A DNA stretch of 29,577 nt from DATBDE01 sp036270095. Its GTDB lineage: Bacteria; Actinomycetota; Thermoleophilia; Solirubrobacterales; Solirubrobacteraceae. The stretch covers positions 1 through 29,577 of the forward strand of contig DATBDE010000083.1 in the NCBI GenBank assembly GCA_036270095.1, read 5' to 3'. This document shows, one piece after another, positions 1 to 7,909 of this stretch. How positions within the stretch are numbered: the stretch's first letter is position 1; every line of letters begins with the position of its first letter. Below the pieces are notes generated by a model, which made no database searches, was not told where the DNA came from, and saw only the letters and a list, made by a program, of their open reading frames with translations. A program made the translations under genes and the position numbers.

Positions 1-1282
1 CCCGCCGCCCCCGCCCGCCGCCGGCGACGCCCTCGCGCTCCCGCCTCCCAGCGCGCTCGAGCGGCTGCGTGCCCGCGGCCGCCTGCGCACGACGCTGACC
101 CTGCTCGGCCCGGCCTTCGTGGCCGCGATCGCCTACGTCGATCCCGGCAACTTCGCCACCAACATCGCCGGCGGCGCCAAGTACGGCTACCTGCTGCTGT
201 GGGTGATCCTCGCCGCCAACCTCATGGCGATGCTGATCCAGACCCTGTCGGCCAAGGTCGGGATCGCGACGGGGAAGAACCTGCCCGAGCTCTGCCGCGA
301 GCGCTTCCCCAAGCCGGTCAGCTGGGGGCTGTGGGTGCAGGCCGAGCTCATCGCCATGGCCACCGACCTGGCCGAGTTCATCGGCGCGGCCATCGCGCTC
401 AACCTGCTCTTCGGCGTGCCGCTGTTTGTCGCCGGGCTGATGACCGGCGTGGTGGCGTTCGGGATCCTCGCGCTGCAGCAGCGCGGCTACCGCAAGTTCG
501 AGCTGGCGATCGGCGCGCTGCTGGCGCTGATCCTGCTCGGCTTCCTGTACGACACCTTGTCGGTCGCGCACGACGTCAGCGGCATCGCGCGCGGCTTCAT
601 CCCGTCGTTCGCCGGCACCGACTCCGTGCTGCTGGCCACCGGCATCCTCGGCGCGACGGTCATGCCGCACGTCATCTACTTGCACTCGGCCCTGACCCAG
701 GACCGGATCGCCGCGCGCGACGACCGCGAGCGCCGCTCGCTCATGCGCTTCGGCAAGGTCGACGTGCTCATCGCCATGGGCGTCGCCGGGCTGATCAACA
801 TGTCGATGCTGATCGTCGCCGGGTCGCTGTTCCACGGCCAGGCCTCGGGCATCGACAGCATCGAGGGCGCCTACGACGGCTTCGAGAAGTACGCCGGCGC
901 TGGGGCGGCGCTGGCCTTCGCGCTCGCGCTGCTGGCCTCGGGCTTCGCGTCGTCGAGCGTGGGGACGTACTCGGGCCAGGTGGTCATGCAGGGCTTCATC
1001 GCCCGCACCATCCCGCTGGCGCTGCGGCGGCTGGTGACCATGGCGCCCGCGCTGATCGTGCTGGCGATAGGGCTCAACCCCTCGCGCGCGCTGATCATCT
1101 CCCAGGTGGTGCTGTCGTTCGGCATCCCGTTCGCGCTGGTGCCGCTGGTGCTGGTGAGCTCCAAGCGCGAGGTGATGGGCTCGCTGGTCAACGCAAGGCT
1201 CACGACGATCGTCGCCTGGGTGGTGGCCGCGCTGATCACCGGGCTCAACCTCTTCCTGCTCAGCCAGACCTTCTTCGGCTGA
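1..1282 (+). CDS. mntH: NRAMP-family Mn2+/Fe2+ transporter, 5' end missing
   Basis: Proton-coupled divalent metal importer of the inner membrane. The reading frame is already open at base 2 and has no start in the window, so the N-terminus lies upstream; the GTG at 119 falls inside the conserved first helix and is not a real start. The TM1 metal-binding motif DPGN is at codons 47-50 of the visible frame, and the TM6 motif MPHVIYLHS begins at codon 221; both are family hallmarks that supply metal ligands. Many hydrophobic segments follow to the C-terminus. The 426 visible codons, including about 40 of a Pro/Ala/Arg-rich cytoplasmic lead, match the usual length of about 410-440 residues, so little is missing. 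The next gene starts 37 bp downstream. Metal choice (Mn versus Fe) cannot be decided here. Confidence 0.93.
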   Translation, partial: PPPPPAAGDALALPPPSALERLRARGRLRTTLTLLGPAFVAAIAYVDPGNFATNIAGGAKYGYLLLWVILAANLMAMLIQTLSAKVGIATGKNLPELCRERFPKPVSWGLWVQAELIAMATDLAEFIGAAIALNLLFGVPLFVAGLMTGVVAFGILALQQRGYRKFELAIGALLALILLGFLYDTLSVAHDVSGIARGFIPSFAGTDSVLLATGILGATVMPHVIYLHSALTQDRIAARDDRERRSLMRFGKVDVLIAMGVAGLINMSMLIVAGSLFHGQASGIDSIEGAYDGFEKYAGAGAALAFALALLASGFASSSVGTYSGQVVMQGFIARTIPLALRRLVTMAPALIVLAIGLNPSRALIISQVVLSFGIPFALVPLVLVSSKREVMGSLVNARLTTIVAWVVAALITGLNLFLLSQTFFG

Positions 1283-1305
1283 CCTTGTCCGCGGGCCGGG
1301 CCGGA

Positions 1306-1311
1306 TAACCT
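1306..1311 (+). promoter_or_regulatory. Putative -10 box (TAACCT) for leaderless gene at 1320
   Basis: A TANNNT hexamer ends 8 nt before the ATG at 1320, with no Shine-Dalgarno sequence between. That spacing would put the transcription start at or next to the start codon. The same arrangement recurs at several other genes in this window. No convincing -35 is visible. Confidence 0.5.
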
Positions 1312-1319
1312 CCGCGGCG

Positions 1320-1691
1320 ATGGGCGCGCTCGCCGACACGTTCACCGAGATCGTCGACTCGCTTCCCGACGACTGGACCCACCTCGACATCGATCTGCGC
1401 ATCGAGGACGAGCGGCGCTACATCGACGCGGCCCTTTACCTGGTGATGATCAACGCCCAGAACTACACGCGCCACCCGGAGGGCTTCCACTGGCGGATCA
1501 TCTGCGCGCACCGCTTCGGGCACGCCGCCGCGGCGCCGACGGTCCACGGGTGCCTGAAGCTGATGGACGAGGCCGGGATCGTGGCTGAGCTCCGCGTCGT
1601 CGGCGTCCGCGAGGGCCGCGCCCCGGTCGTGCACGGGTGGGGCCGTCCCGAGTCTTTCCGCCGCGACTGGCGGCGCGTGCGTGCCCAGTAG
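1320..1691 (+). CDS. Hypothetical protein, 123 aa
   Basis: I do not recognise a family. The protein is soluble, with no signal peptide or membrane segment. It is acidic in its first third and rich in His, Arg and Trp afterwards, with runs such as HWRIICAHRFGHAAA and VVHGWGRPESFRRDW. The ATG is supported by a -10-like box 8 nt upstream. The stop TAG shares one base with the GTG of the next gene (TAGTG at 1689-1693), so the two are probably translated together. It is real rather than a shadow: it fills the space between two genes exactly and its amino-acid composition is balanced. Confidence 0.7.
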   Translation: MGALADTFTEIVDSLPDDWTHLDIDLRIEDERRYIDAALYLVMINAQNYTRHPEGFHWRIICAHRFGHAAAAPTVHGCLKLMDEAGIVAELRVVGVREGRAPVVHGWGRPESFRRDWRRVRAQ

Positions 1692-2020
1692 TGGCCCGCG
1701 TCGTCGCCTTCGTCCCCGACCTGCTGTTCGGCTCCAAGGTGCAGGCCATGCTCGCGGCCGCGGGCCACGAGGTGGACCTGGTCTCGACCTCGGACGCGGC
1801 GCGGGAACGGGTGTCCGGAGCTTCTGCAGTAGTTATCGATTTGACTGCGGGCGACCCGGACGTGGCCGGCATCGTCGGTGCGGTGCCGTCGCTCGCCTTC
1901 TACTCGCACGTGGACGCCGAGGTGCGGGCCCGGGCCGAGCAGGCCGGCTACGACCTCGTCGTGCCGCGCTCGCGCATGGCACGCGAGGGCGCGGACCTGG
2001 TCGGGCGCCTGGTCGGGTGA
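1691..2020 (+). CDS. Small receiver-like (CheY-fold-like) protein, 109 aa
   Basis: The alternating beta/alpha pattern resembles a response-regulator receiver domain. It opens with the hydrophobic strand VVAFVPDLLFGSK, has an AAAGHEVDLV second strand, and AVVIDLTAGD places an Asp where the phosphorylated residue would sit. The acidic pair normally found after the first strand and the conserved Lys are not evident, so it is probably a degenerate receiver rather than a working phospho-switch. It starts at GTG 1691, overlapping the previous stop by one base. Its own stop overlaps the next GTG start (GTGA at 2017-2020). The family call is by fold pattern only. Confidence 0.65.
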   Translation: MARVVAFVPDLLFGSKVQAMLAAAGHEVDLVSTSDAARERVSGASAVVIDLTAGDPDVAGIVGAVPSLAFYSHVDAEVRARAEQAGYDLVVPRSRMAREGADLVGRLVG

Positions 2021-2298
2021 TCGCGCTCGTCACCGGCGCGTCGTCGGGGATCGGCGCAGCCAAGGCGCGGCGGCTGGCGCGCGAGCCCGACGCGCGGGTC
2101 GCACGGCGGGCGACGAGGGGTGGATCCGGGCGTGAACCACCTCAGGTCGGACTATCAGCCCTCAGGTGGTTCACGTCCCCCGCGAAGGGCCGAAAGCGCA
2201 TGGATGACGCGGGGTTTGACACGAGACTGCGGCGCGAGCGAGCCGCCTCGCGACGCCATCCGCATCTCGCCGGGGCGTCCGAGGGACGTGCGCCGTGA
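2017..2298 (+). pseudogene. Truncated short-chain dehydrogenase/reductase remnant
   Basis: The frame starts at GTG 2017 with a GTGA overlap to the upstream gene, as intact operon genes do here. It encodes a clear SDR N-terminus: IALVTGASSGIGAAKARRLA holds the TGxxxGIG nucleotide-binding loop. After about 30 residues (near base 2105) the likeness stops and the frame continues into Arg/Gly-rich sequence until TGA at 2298. No NNAG or YxxxK motif follows in any frame I read. About 200 residues of a normal SDR are therefore missing. This looks like a deletion remnant; production of a short peptide cannot be excluded. Confidence 0.6.
2131..2175. repeat. Inverted repeat with 12-bp perfect arms, 21-nt loop
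   Basis: The left arm CGTGAACCACCT (2131-2142) is the exact reverse complement of the right arm AGGTGGTTCACG (2164-2175). The loop also carries a second copy of CCTCAGG. No T-tract follows, so it is not a standard intrinsic terminator. It sits just after the point where the SDR remnant loses similarity, so it may mark a deletion junction or end transcription of the upstream genes. Confidence 0.7.
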
Positions 2299-2486
2299 AA
2301 CCGCTGACAGTCAACCGAAATGCGGCACACGTCCGTGGGTGGGCTGGTGCCGCCACCGCCCGACCCGCGGATCGCGCCCCAGCCGGGCGCTCGGTCCGCC
2401 GCCTCCGCCGCCCGCCCGCCAAGGTTCCGTAGTACCGCTCGAGCGACGCCCTCGTCGGCGGTTGCGCCGCCCACGCGCGGCGATCG
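2299..2486. other. Intergenic stretch without recognisable gene
   Basis: This stretch lies between the SDR remnant and the stop of the minus-strand lipoprotein gene. Open frames are present but have the Arg/Pro-rich composition of random GC-rich DNA. A small palindrome TGACAGTCA lies at 2305-2313. I see no tRNA, clear promoter or terminator. Confidence 0.5.
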
Positions 2487-3458
2487 CTAGCTCTTGGGCA
2501 GGAAGCTGGAGTCGAACATCCGCGCCACGTCGGGCGGGCGCCGCACGATGCCGAAGCGCGCCTCCCACTGCGCCCACTGGTCGAGCACCTGCGGCTGCAG
2601 GGCGCCAAAGCGCGGGGCGTCGCCCACGAAGGCCGGGGCGACGGCGTCGAGCTGGGCCTGCAGCGTGGCGCGGTCGAGATCGGGGTTGGCCTGGAGCTCG
2701 TTGGTGACCGCGCTCTCGGGGTCGTCCAGCGTCTGCCCGTAGCCGCGCACCAGCGCGGCCACGGTGGCGCGGGCCACTGCGGGCTGCTCGTTGAGCTCGG
2801 TGCGGGTCGCGCAGAGGACGAGCTCGGGGTAGGAAGGGGCGCCGAACTCGTCCACCCGGAACTCGCGCGTGCCCGGGCGCCGGGCATGCAGGGCCACGCC
2901 CTCGACGTTCCAGAACGCGGTCGCCCCGGCCACCTTCCCGCCCAGCAGCGCCTGCACCGCGTTGAAGCCGATCGTGACCTCGCGCACCCGCTTCGGGTTG
3001 CCGCCGGCGCCGCGCACGATCGAGTCCAGCACCGCGGAGTCCGACGGCACGCCGGTGACGCCGACGCTCTTGCCTTCGAGGTCGCGCGGCGTCCGCACGC
3101 TGGGCTGAGCCAGCACCGCCGCCAGCGGGCGCTGGACCAGCGGCAGGATCCCGACCACGTCCTTGCCTTGCTGGCGCGCCAGCGCGAGGTCGTGAATGTC
3201 GAGGATGGCGAAGTCGGCGCGCTGGGCCAGCAGCAGCTTGAGCCCGTCGGTCGACGCCCCGGGCACCTGCACGCGCAGGTTCACGCCTTCGGCCTCGTCG
3301 AAGCCGTGGCCCTTGGCCACGTAGATGCCGGCGTGCACGGCGTTGGGCGAGAAGTCGAGGACGAGTGTGGCGTCCTGCTCGGGCCGGTCCTGGCCGCCGC
3401 CGCAGCCGGCCGCCAACGCGACCATGGCGAGGGCGACGAGGACGGCGAGCGCGCGCAC
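2487..3458 (-). CDS. NMT1/THI5-like substrate-binding lipoprotein
   Basis: Predicted extracytoplasmic solute-binding lipoprotein of 323 aa. The N-terminus MRALAVLVALAMVALAAGC is a lipoprotein signal with the lipobox Cys at residue 19. The following segment, with DFSPNAVHAGIYVAKGHGF, is the typical opening of NMT1/THI5-like ABC binding proteins, which bind thiamine pyrimidine precursors, nitrate/sulfonates or riboflavin-type ligands. The later RADFAILDIHDLALAR and EGKSVGVTGVPSDSAVLDS segments fit the same fold. It starts at GTG 3458, only 3 bp after the stop of the MMPL exporter gene, so they form an operon. No ABC permease or ATPase gene lies nearby, which is unusual. The ligand is unknown. 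Confidence 0.85.
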   Translation of the reverse strand: MRALAVLVALAMVALAAGCGGGQDRPEQDATLVLDFSPNAVHAGIYVAKGHGFDEAEGVNLRVQVPGASTDGLKLLLAQRADFAILDIHDLALARQQGKDVVGILPLVQRPLAAVLAQPSVRTPRDLEGKSVGVTGVPSDSAVLDSIVRGAGGNPKRVREVTIGFNAVQALLGGKVAGATAFWNVEGVALHARRPGTREFRVDEFGAPSYPELVLCATRTELNEQPAVARATVAALVRGYGQTLDDPESAVTNELQANPDLDRATLQAQLDAVAPAFVGDAPRFGALQPQVLDQWAQWEARFGIVRRPPDVARMFDSSFLPKS

Positions 3459-3461
3459 GGC

Positions 3462-5654
3462 TCAGGCCGAGACGCGCTCGCGCGGCGGCTCGGCGGGCTC
3501 GGCCAGCGCGTCGGGGCTCGGCTCCACGCCCACGCGTGGCAGCACGCGGTCCAGCCAGTGCGGGAGCCACCACGCCTTCTCGCCCAGCAGGTACATGATC
3601 GCCGGCACCAGCGCGGTGCGGATGACGAACGCGTCCAGGAACACCGCCACCGCCAGGCCGATACCGAACAGCTTCACGGTCAGATCGTCGCCCAGCGCGA
3701 AGGAGGCGAACACGCAGACCATGATCGTCGCCGCTGCCGTGATCACACGGCCGGTGTTGGCAAGGCCGCTGGCCACCGCCTCGGACGCGTTGCGGCGGCG
3801 CACCCACTCCTCGTGGATGCGCGACATCAGGAACACCTCGTAGTCCATCGACAGGCCGAAGACGATCGCGAAGACCATGACCGGCAGGAACGCCTGGATC
3901 GGTGCCGTGCGGTCGACGCCGATGACGCCGGCCAGCCAGCCCCACTGGAAGATCGCCACCACGACGCCGAAGGACGCGCCGATGCTGAGCAGGTTCATGG
4001 CCACGGCCTTCAGCGGCACGAGCACGGAGCGGAACACGGCCACGAGCAGCAGCGCCGACAGCGCCACCACGATGCCGATGAACAGCGGCAGCTTGCTGTT
4101 CAGGTAGGCGGCGAAGTCCTCGAAGATCGCCGTGGTGCCGCCCACGTGGGCGCGGATCCCCGTCGTCCGGGCGATGGCCGGGATGGTGTCCGTGCGCAGG
4201 CGGTCGACGAGGTCCTTGGTCTTCACGCTCTGCGGCGACGTGGTGGGGTAGGCGAGCAGCAGCGCGGTGTTGCCGGCCGGGTTGACCCGCGCCGGCGTGA
4301 CCCGCACGACACCCGGCTGGTGTGCGACGGCGGCCCGCAGCGCCGGCAGGCCCGCCACGGCGCCCTGGCGCGGCAGCTCGGCCACGATCTGCAGCGGTCC
4401 GTTGAACCCGGGCCCGAAGCCCGCCGCCAGCAGGTCGTAGGCGCGCCGGGTCGTGGTGCTGGAGGGGTCGGTACCGGCGTCGGCCGAGCCGAGCTGGATC
4501 GAGAACACCGGGATGGCCAGCACGATGAGCAGCGCGGCCGAGACGATCGCCGCCGGCCAGGGCCGACGCTGGATCAAACGGCTCCAGCGGTACCAGAAGC
4601 CCGTCCCCGCCGGCTTCTGCCTGCCGAACCCGGGCACGCGCCAGCGGTCCACGCGGCGGCCGATCTTGCTCAGCATCGCCGGCATCAGGGTCAGCGAAGC
4701 GGTCATCGTGAGCAGCACAGCCAGCGACGACGCCACCGCCGGCCCGTAGAGGAAGCTGACGCCGAGCGCGAACATGCCCAGCAGCGCGATGACCACGGTG
4801 GCGCCGGCGAACAGCACCGCTCGTCCGGACGTGTCCATGGCGTTGAGGACCGCGTCGTCGACGTCGAGCCCGTCGCGCAGCCCGGCCCGGAAGCGGGTGG
4901 CGATGAACAGGGCGTAATCGATCCCCACCCCGAGGCCGATCATGGCCGCCAGCGCCGGGGTGAAGTTGCTGGTGTCGAAGATGTGCGTGGCCAGCGTGAC
5001 CAGGCTCAGGCCGGTGCCCAGGGCCACGAGCGCGGTGATGATCGGCAGCCCCATGGCCACCACCGAGCCGAACGTCAGCAGCAGGATCACGATCGCCGCC
5101 AGCAGGGCGATGGCCTCGCTGGCGCCCTGACGGTCGGTGCGCTGGGCGTTCTGGATCGTCGTGCCGCCGAGCTCGACCTGGATCCCGTCGCCGCCGGCGC
5201 CCCGGGCGGTGTCGATCACGCTCAGGACGGCGGACTTGGGCAGGTTGATGGCGCGGCGGTCGAACTGGACGGTGCCGAAGGCGGTGTGCCCGTCGGGAGC
5301 CATGGCCGCGCCGCCGCCCGCCCGCGCTGGCGCGTAGGGCGAGACCACGCCGCGCACGTGGGGCAGCGTCGCGACGCGGGCGAACATCGCCTGCATGCGC
5401 GCGCGCACCGCCGGCTGGGTCACGGGGGCCGGCGTGGTGTGGAAGACGATCGTGGCGTTGTCGCCGGACTGCCCCGGGAAGCGGGTCTTGAGCAGGTCGA
5501 GCGCCCGCTGGGAGTCCGAGCTGGGCAGGTCGAAGTTGCTCTTGAACGTCGCCCCTGCGGCCCCTGCGGCCAGCGCGCAGACGACCAGGATCGCGATCCA
5601 GCCCAGGACCGTGATCCTCCGGTGGCGCACGCACCAGGCGGCGAGACGTCGCAT
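3462..5654 (-). CDS. MMPL-family RND transporter
   Basis: Proton-driven inner-membrane exporter of the MMPL/RND superfamily, 730 aa, typical of the short YdfJ-type members. It begins MRRLAAWCVRHRRITVLGW (TM1). A large extracytoplasmic loop follows, then a first membrane block containing GLGVGIDYALFIATRFR, a second extracytoplasmic loop, and a second block with FGLSMDYEVFLMSRIHEEW. The paired Asp-Tyr motifs are the family's proton-relay signature. The C-terminus is a short acidic, Pro-rich cytoplasmic tail. The start ATG has a weak -10-like box 7 nt upstream and is divergent from the FO synthase gene across 38 bp. Substrates of such proteins are lipids or hydrophobic compounds; none can be assigned here. 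Confidence 0.93.
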   Translation of the reverse strand: MRRLAAWCVRHRRITVLGWIAILVVCALAAGAAGATFKSNFDLPSSDSQRALDLLKTRFPGQSGDNATIVFHTTPAPVTQPAVRARMQAMFARVATLPHVRGVVSPYAPARAGGGAAMAPDGHTAFGTVQFDRRAINLPKSAVLSVIDTARGAGGDGIQVELGGTTIQNAQRTDRQGASEAIALLAAIVILLLTFGSVVAMGLPIITALVALGTGLSLVTLATHIFDTSNFTPALAAMIGLGVGIDYALFIATRFRAGLRDGLDVDDAVLNAMDTSGRAVLFAGATVVIALLGMFALGVSFLYGPAVASSLAVLLTMTASLTLMPAMLSKIGRRVDRWRVPGFGRQKPAGTGFWYRWSRLIQRRPWPAAIVSAALLIVLAIPVFSIQLGSADAGTDPSSTTTRRAYDLLAAGFGPGFNGPLQIVAELPRQGAVAGLPALRAAVAHQPGVVRVTPARVNPAGNTALLLAYPTTSPQSVKTKDLVDRLRTDTIPAIARTTGIRAHVGGTTAIFEDFAAYLNSKLPLFIGIVVALSALLLVAVFRSVLVPLKAVAMNLLSIGASFGVVVAIFQWGWLAGVIGVDRTAPIQAFLPVMVFAIVFGLSMDYEVFLMSRIHEEWVRRRNASEAVASGLANTGRVITAAATIMVCVFASFALGDDLTVKLFGIGLAVAVFLDAFVIRTALVPAIMYLLGEKAWWLPHWLDRVLPRVGVEPSPDALAEPAEPPRERVSA

Positions 5655-5661
5655 ACGGGGG

Positions 5662-5684
5662 TTTCTACACGGCCTCCGTAGACT
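5662..5684. promoter_or_regulatory. Divergent leaderless promoter pair for MMPL and FO synthase
   Basis: On the plus strand TAGACT (5679-5684) ends 8 nt before the ATG at 5693. On the minus strand TAGAAA (5667-5662) ends 7 nt before the ATG at 5654. No Shine-Dalgarno sequence precedes either gene. The whole divergent gap is only 38 bp, so the two promoters must overlap or compete. The minus-strand box is weaker because its last T is an A. Confidence 0.5.
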
Positions 5685-5692
5685 GCGCGCGA

Positions 5693-7909
5693 ATGCCGCG
5701 CCGGCGCGTCACCTTCTCGCGCAACCTCACGCTCTCGCTCTCGCGGACCTGCCGGTGCTATTGCAAGTACTGCGCCTTCGCCACCCATCAAGCGCACCTG
5801 CACGAGCCCGACGAGGTGCTCGCGCTGCTCGACCGGGCATCCCGCCGCTCGGTCAAGGAGCTGCTGGTGCTGACCGGCGAGCACCCCGAGGTCAACCCCG
5901 AGGTCCGCGCGCGCCTGCAGGCGTGGGGCCATGAGGACTTCACTTCCTACGTGGTGTGGACGTCCGAGCGGGCGCTGGAGCGCGGCCTGCTGCCGCACAC
6001 GAACCTCGGCGTGCTCTCCAGGGACGACCTGGCGCGCCTGCGCGAGGTCACGGCCTCGCAGGGGCTGATGCTCGAGAGCGTCAACCCGGACCTCGTCGTG
6101 CACCGGGGCTCGCCGACCAAGGACCCGGCCCGCCGCCTCGAGACCATCGCTGCCGCCGGCGAGCTGCGCATCCCCTTCACCAGCGGCATCCTCGTCGGCA
6201 TCGGCGAGAGCGAGGACGAGCGCGTGGCCGCACTCGAGGCGCTGGCCGAGCTGCACGCCGAGCACGGCCATCTGCAGGAGGTGATCCTGCAGAACTTCGT
6301 GCCCCATCGTCGCTACTACGGCGAGGAGCCGGCCGACATCGCCACCGCGTCCGCGGAGCGGTTCTGGCGCACCGGCGTCTCGGACGCGTCCCACCGCGAC
6401 CTGCCCGAGTGGGCGACCCCGGTCTCGATCGAGGAGATGAAGCGGCTGATCGGCGAGGCGCAGCGGCTGCTGCCCGGCGTCGGCATCCAGGTGCCGCCGA
6501 ACCTGGCCGACTGGTGGCCCGAGCTCGTGGCCGCCGGCGCGACCGACCTCGGCGGGCTGTCCGCCAACGGCGACCACATCTCGCCCGAGCACCCGTTCCC
6601 GAGCCCGCACCAGGTGCGCAAGCGTCTGGCCGCCGACGGCGTCGCGCTGACCGAGCGGCTGTGCGTGTACGCGCGCTACATCGACCCCGAGTGGGTCGAC
6701 CAGAGCGTGCTCGACGTCATCAAGCTCAAGTACTGGAGCTTCATCCCCCGACGCGGCTCGGGCCGCGGGGACGCGCCGCACCCGATCCGGCGCGATGCGG
6801 TGGCGGGGGCGGTCGCCCGCGCCCGCAACGGCGTGGCGCTCGCGCCGGACGAGTTGACCGCCCTGTTCGCCGAGGACCGGCCCGAGGCGATCGAGGACAT
6901 GCGCCAGGCCGCCGACGAGCTGCGCGCCGAGCTCGCCGGCGACGAGGTCACGTTCGTCGTGAACCGCAACATCAACGTGTCCAACGTGTGCGTGGTCGGC
7001 TGCGCGTTCTGCGGCTTCGGGCAGGGCAAGCGCTCGCCCGACGCCTATCACCATTCGCGTGAGGAGATCGTGCGCCGCGTGCGCGAGGCGGTCGACTACG
7101 GCGCCACCGAGGTCTGCATGCAGTCCGGCATCCACCCCGACTGGACGCTGGAGCACTACGAGGAGTGGCTGCAGGTGGCCAAGGGCGCCGCGCCGGAGAT
7201 CCACCTGCACGCGTACTCGCCCATGGAGGTCGCGCACATGTGCGACGTGTCCGGCCTCTCGCCCGATGCCGTGTTTGCGCGGCTGCGCGAGGCCGGGCTG
7301 GGCTCGACGCCGGGCACGGCCGCCGAGGTCCTGCACGACGGCGTGCGCGAGCGCATCAGCCCGAACAAGCTGCCGGTGGGGCGCTGGCTGGAGATCATGG
7401 AGGCCTCTGCCGCCGCCGGCTTCGCCACCTCCGTCACGGTGATGTTCGGCCACATCGAGGAGCCCTGGGAGCTGGCCGAGCACATGCGCGTCGTGCGCGC
7501 GTTCCAGGAGCGCACGGGCGGGTTCAACGAGTTCGTGCCGCTCTCGTTCATCCCCTTCCACACGCTCCTGGGGCGGACGCACGGAGTGGAGGAGATCTCG
7601 CGCGAAGAGAACCTCAAGCACACCGCCGTCTTCCGCCTCGCGCTAGGCAAGACGGTGCGCAGCGTGCAGGCCAGTTGGGTGAAGATGGGCCTCGATGCGG
7701 CGACCGAGTCGCTGCGCTGGGGGGTCAACGACCTCGGCGGGACCCTGATGGAGGAGTCGATCTCGCGCCTGGCCGGCTCGTACCACGGCGTGCGCCTGGA
7801 CCCGCCCGAGCTGATCGCGGCGGCGCACCGCGCCGGCCGCCCCGCGGCCGAGCGCACGACGCTGTACGGCATCCGCCGCCGCTACCCGGTGGCGGCCGCG
7901 GCGGCCTAG
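5693..7909 (+). CDS. fbiC: FO synthase, fused CofG-CofH (F420 biosynthesis)
   Basis: Bifunctional radical-SAM enzyme of 738 aa that makes FO (7,8-didemethyl-8-hydroxy-5-deazariboflavin), the F420 chromophore, from the diaminouracil flavin precursor and tyrosine. The N-terminal CofG half carries the first CxxxCxxC cluster motif at Cys20, Cys24 and Cys27. The C-terminal CofH half carries the second (NVCVVGCAFCGFG) at Cys433, Cys437 and Cys440. Both 4Fe-4S sites look intact. The fusion is the actinobacterial form (FbiC is about 850 aa in mycobacteria), whereas archaea use separate proteins. It converges on the minus-strand F420 operon. Its TAG stop shares the bases CTAG (7906-7909) with the stop of the opposing lipoprotein gene. 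Confidence 0.96.
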   Translation: MPRRRVTFSRNLTLSLSRTCRCYCKYCAFATHQAHLHEPDEVLALLDRASRRSVKELLVLTGEHPEVNPEVRARLQAWGHEDFTSYVVWTSERALERGLLPHTNLGVLSRDDLARLREVTASQGLMLESVNPDLVVHRGSPTKDPARRLETIAAAGELRIPFTSGILVGIGESEDERVAALEALAELHAEHGHLQEVILQNFVPHRRYYGEEPADIATASAERFWRTGVSDASHRDLPEWATPVSIEEMKRLIGEAQRLLPGVGIQVPPNLADWWPELVAAGATDLGGLSANGDHISPEHPFPSPHQVRKRLAADGVALTERLCVYARYIDPEWVDQSVLDVIKLKYWSFIPRRGSGRGDAPHPIRRDAVAGAVARARNGVALAPDELTALFAEDRPEAIEDMRQAADELRAELAGDEVTFVVNRNINVSNVCVVGCAFCGFGQGKRSPDAYHHSREEIVRRVREAVDYGATEVCMQSGIHPDWTLEHYEEWLQVAKGAAPEIHLHAYSPMEVAHMCDVSGLSPDAVFARLREAGLGSTPGTAAEVLHDGVRERISPNKLPVGRWLEIMEASAAAGFATSVTVMFGHIEEPWELAEHMRVVRAFQERTGGFNEFVPLSFIPFHTLLGRTHGVEEISREENLKHTAVFRLALGKTVRSVQASWVKMGLDAATESLRWGVNDLGGTLMEESISRLAGSYHGVRLDPPELIAAAHRAGRPAAERTTLYGIRRRYPVAAAAA

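Noticed and set aside
119..121. GTG at 119 as the start of the NRAMP transporter
   Set aside because: It would remove the conserved start of TM1, and the frame stays open to the window edge with a plausible cytoplasmic lead.
2216..2244. TTGACA that could be a -35 box
   Set aside because: No -10-like hexamer lies 16-18 bp downstream and no gene follows on that strand.
2305..2313. Small palindrome TGACAGTCA as a possible operator
   Set aside because: Too short, and not near a start codon; expected by chance at this length.
2311..5634. Very long minus-strand open frame of over 1,000 codons across the MMPL and lipoprotein genes
   Set aside because: It is Arg/Pro/Ala-rich with no domain motifs and lies one frame off two genes with clear motifs; in GC-rich DNA stop codons are rare in such frames.
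2886..5681. Long plus-strand open frame antisense to the MMPL gene
   Set aside because: The composition (His/Arg/Asp/Gln-rich, no hydrophobic core) is typical of the antisense of a GC-rich membrane-protein gene.
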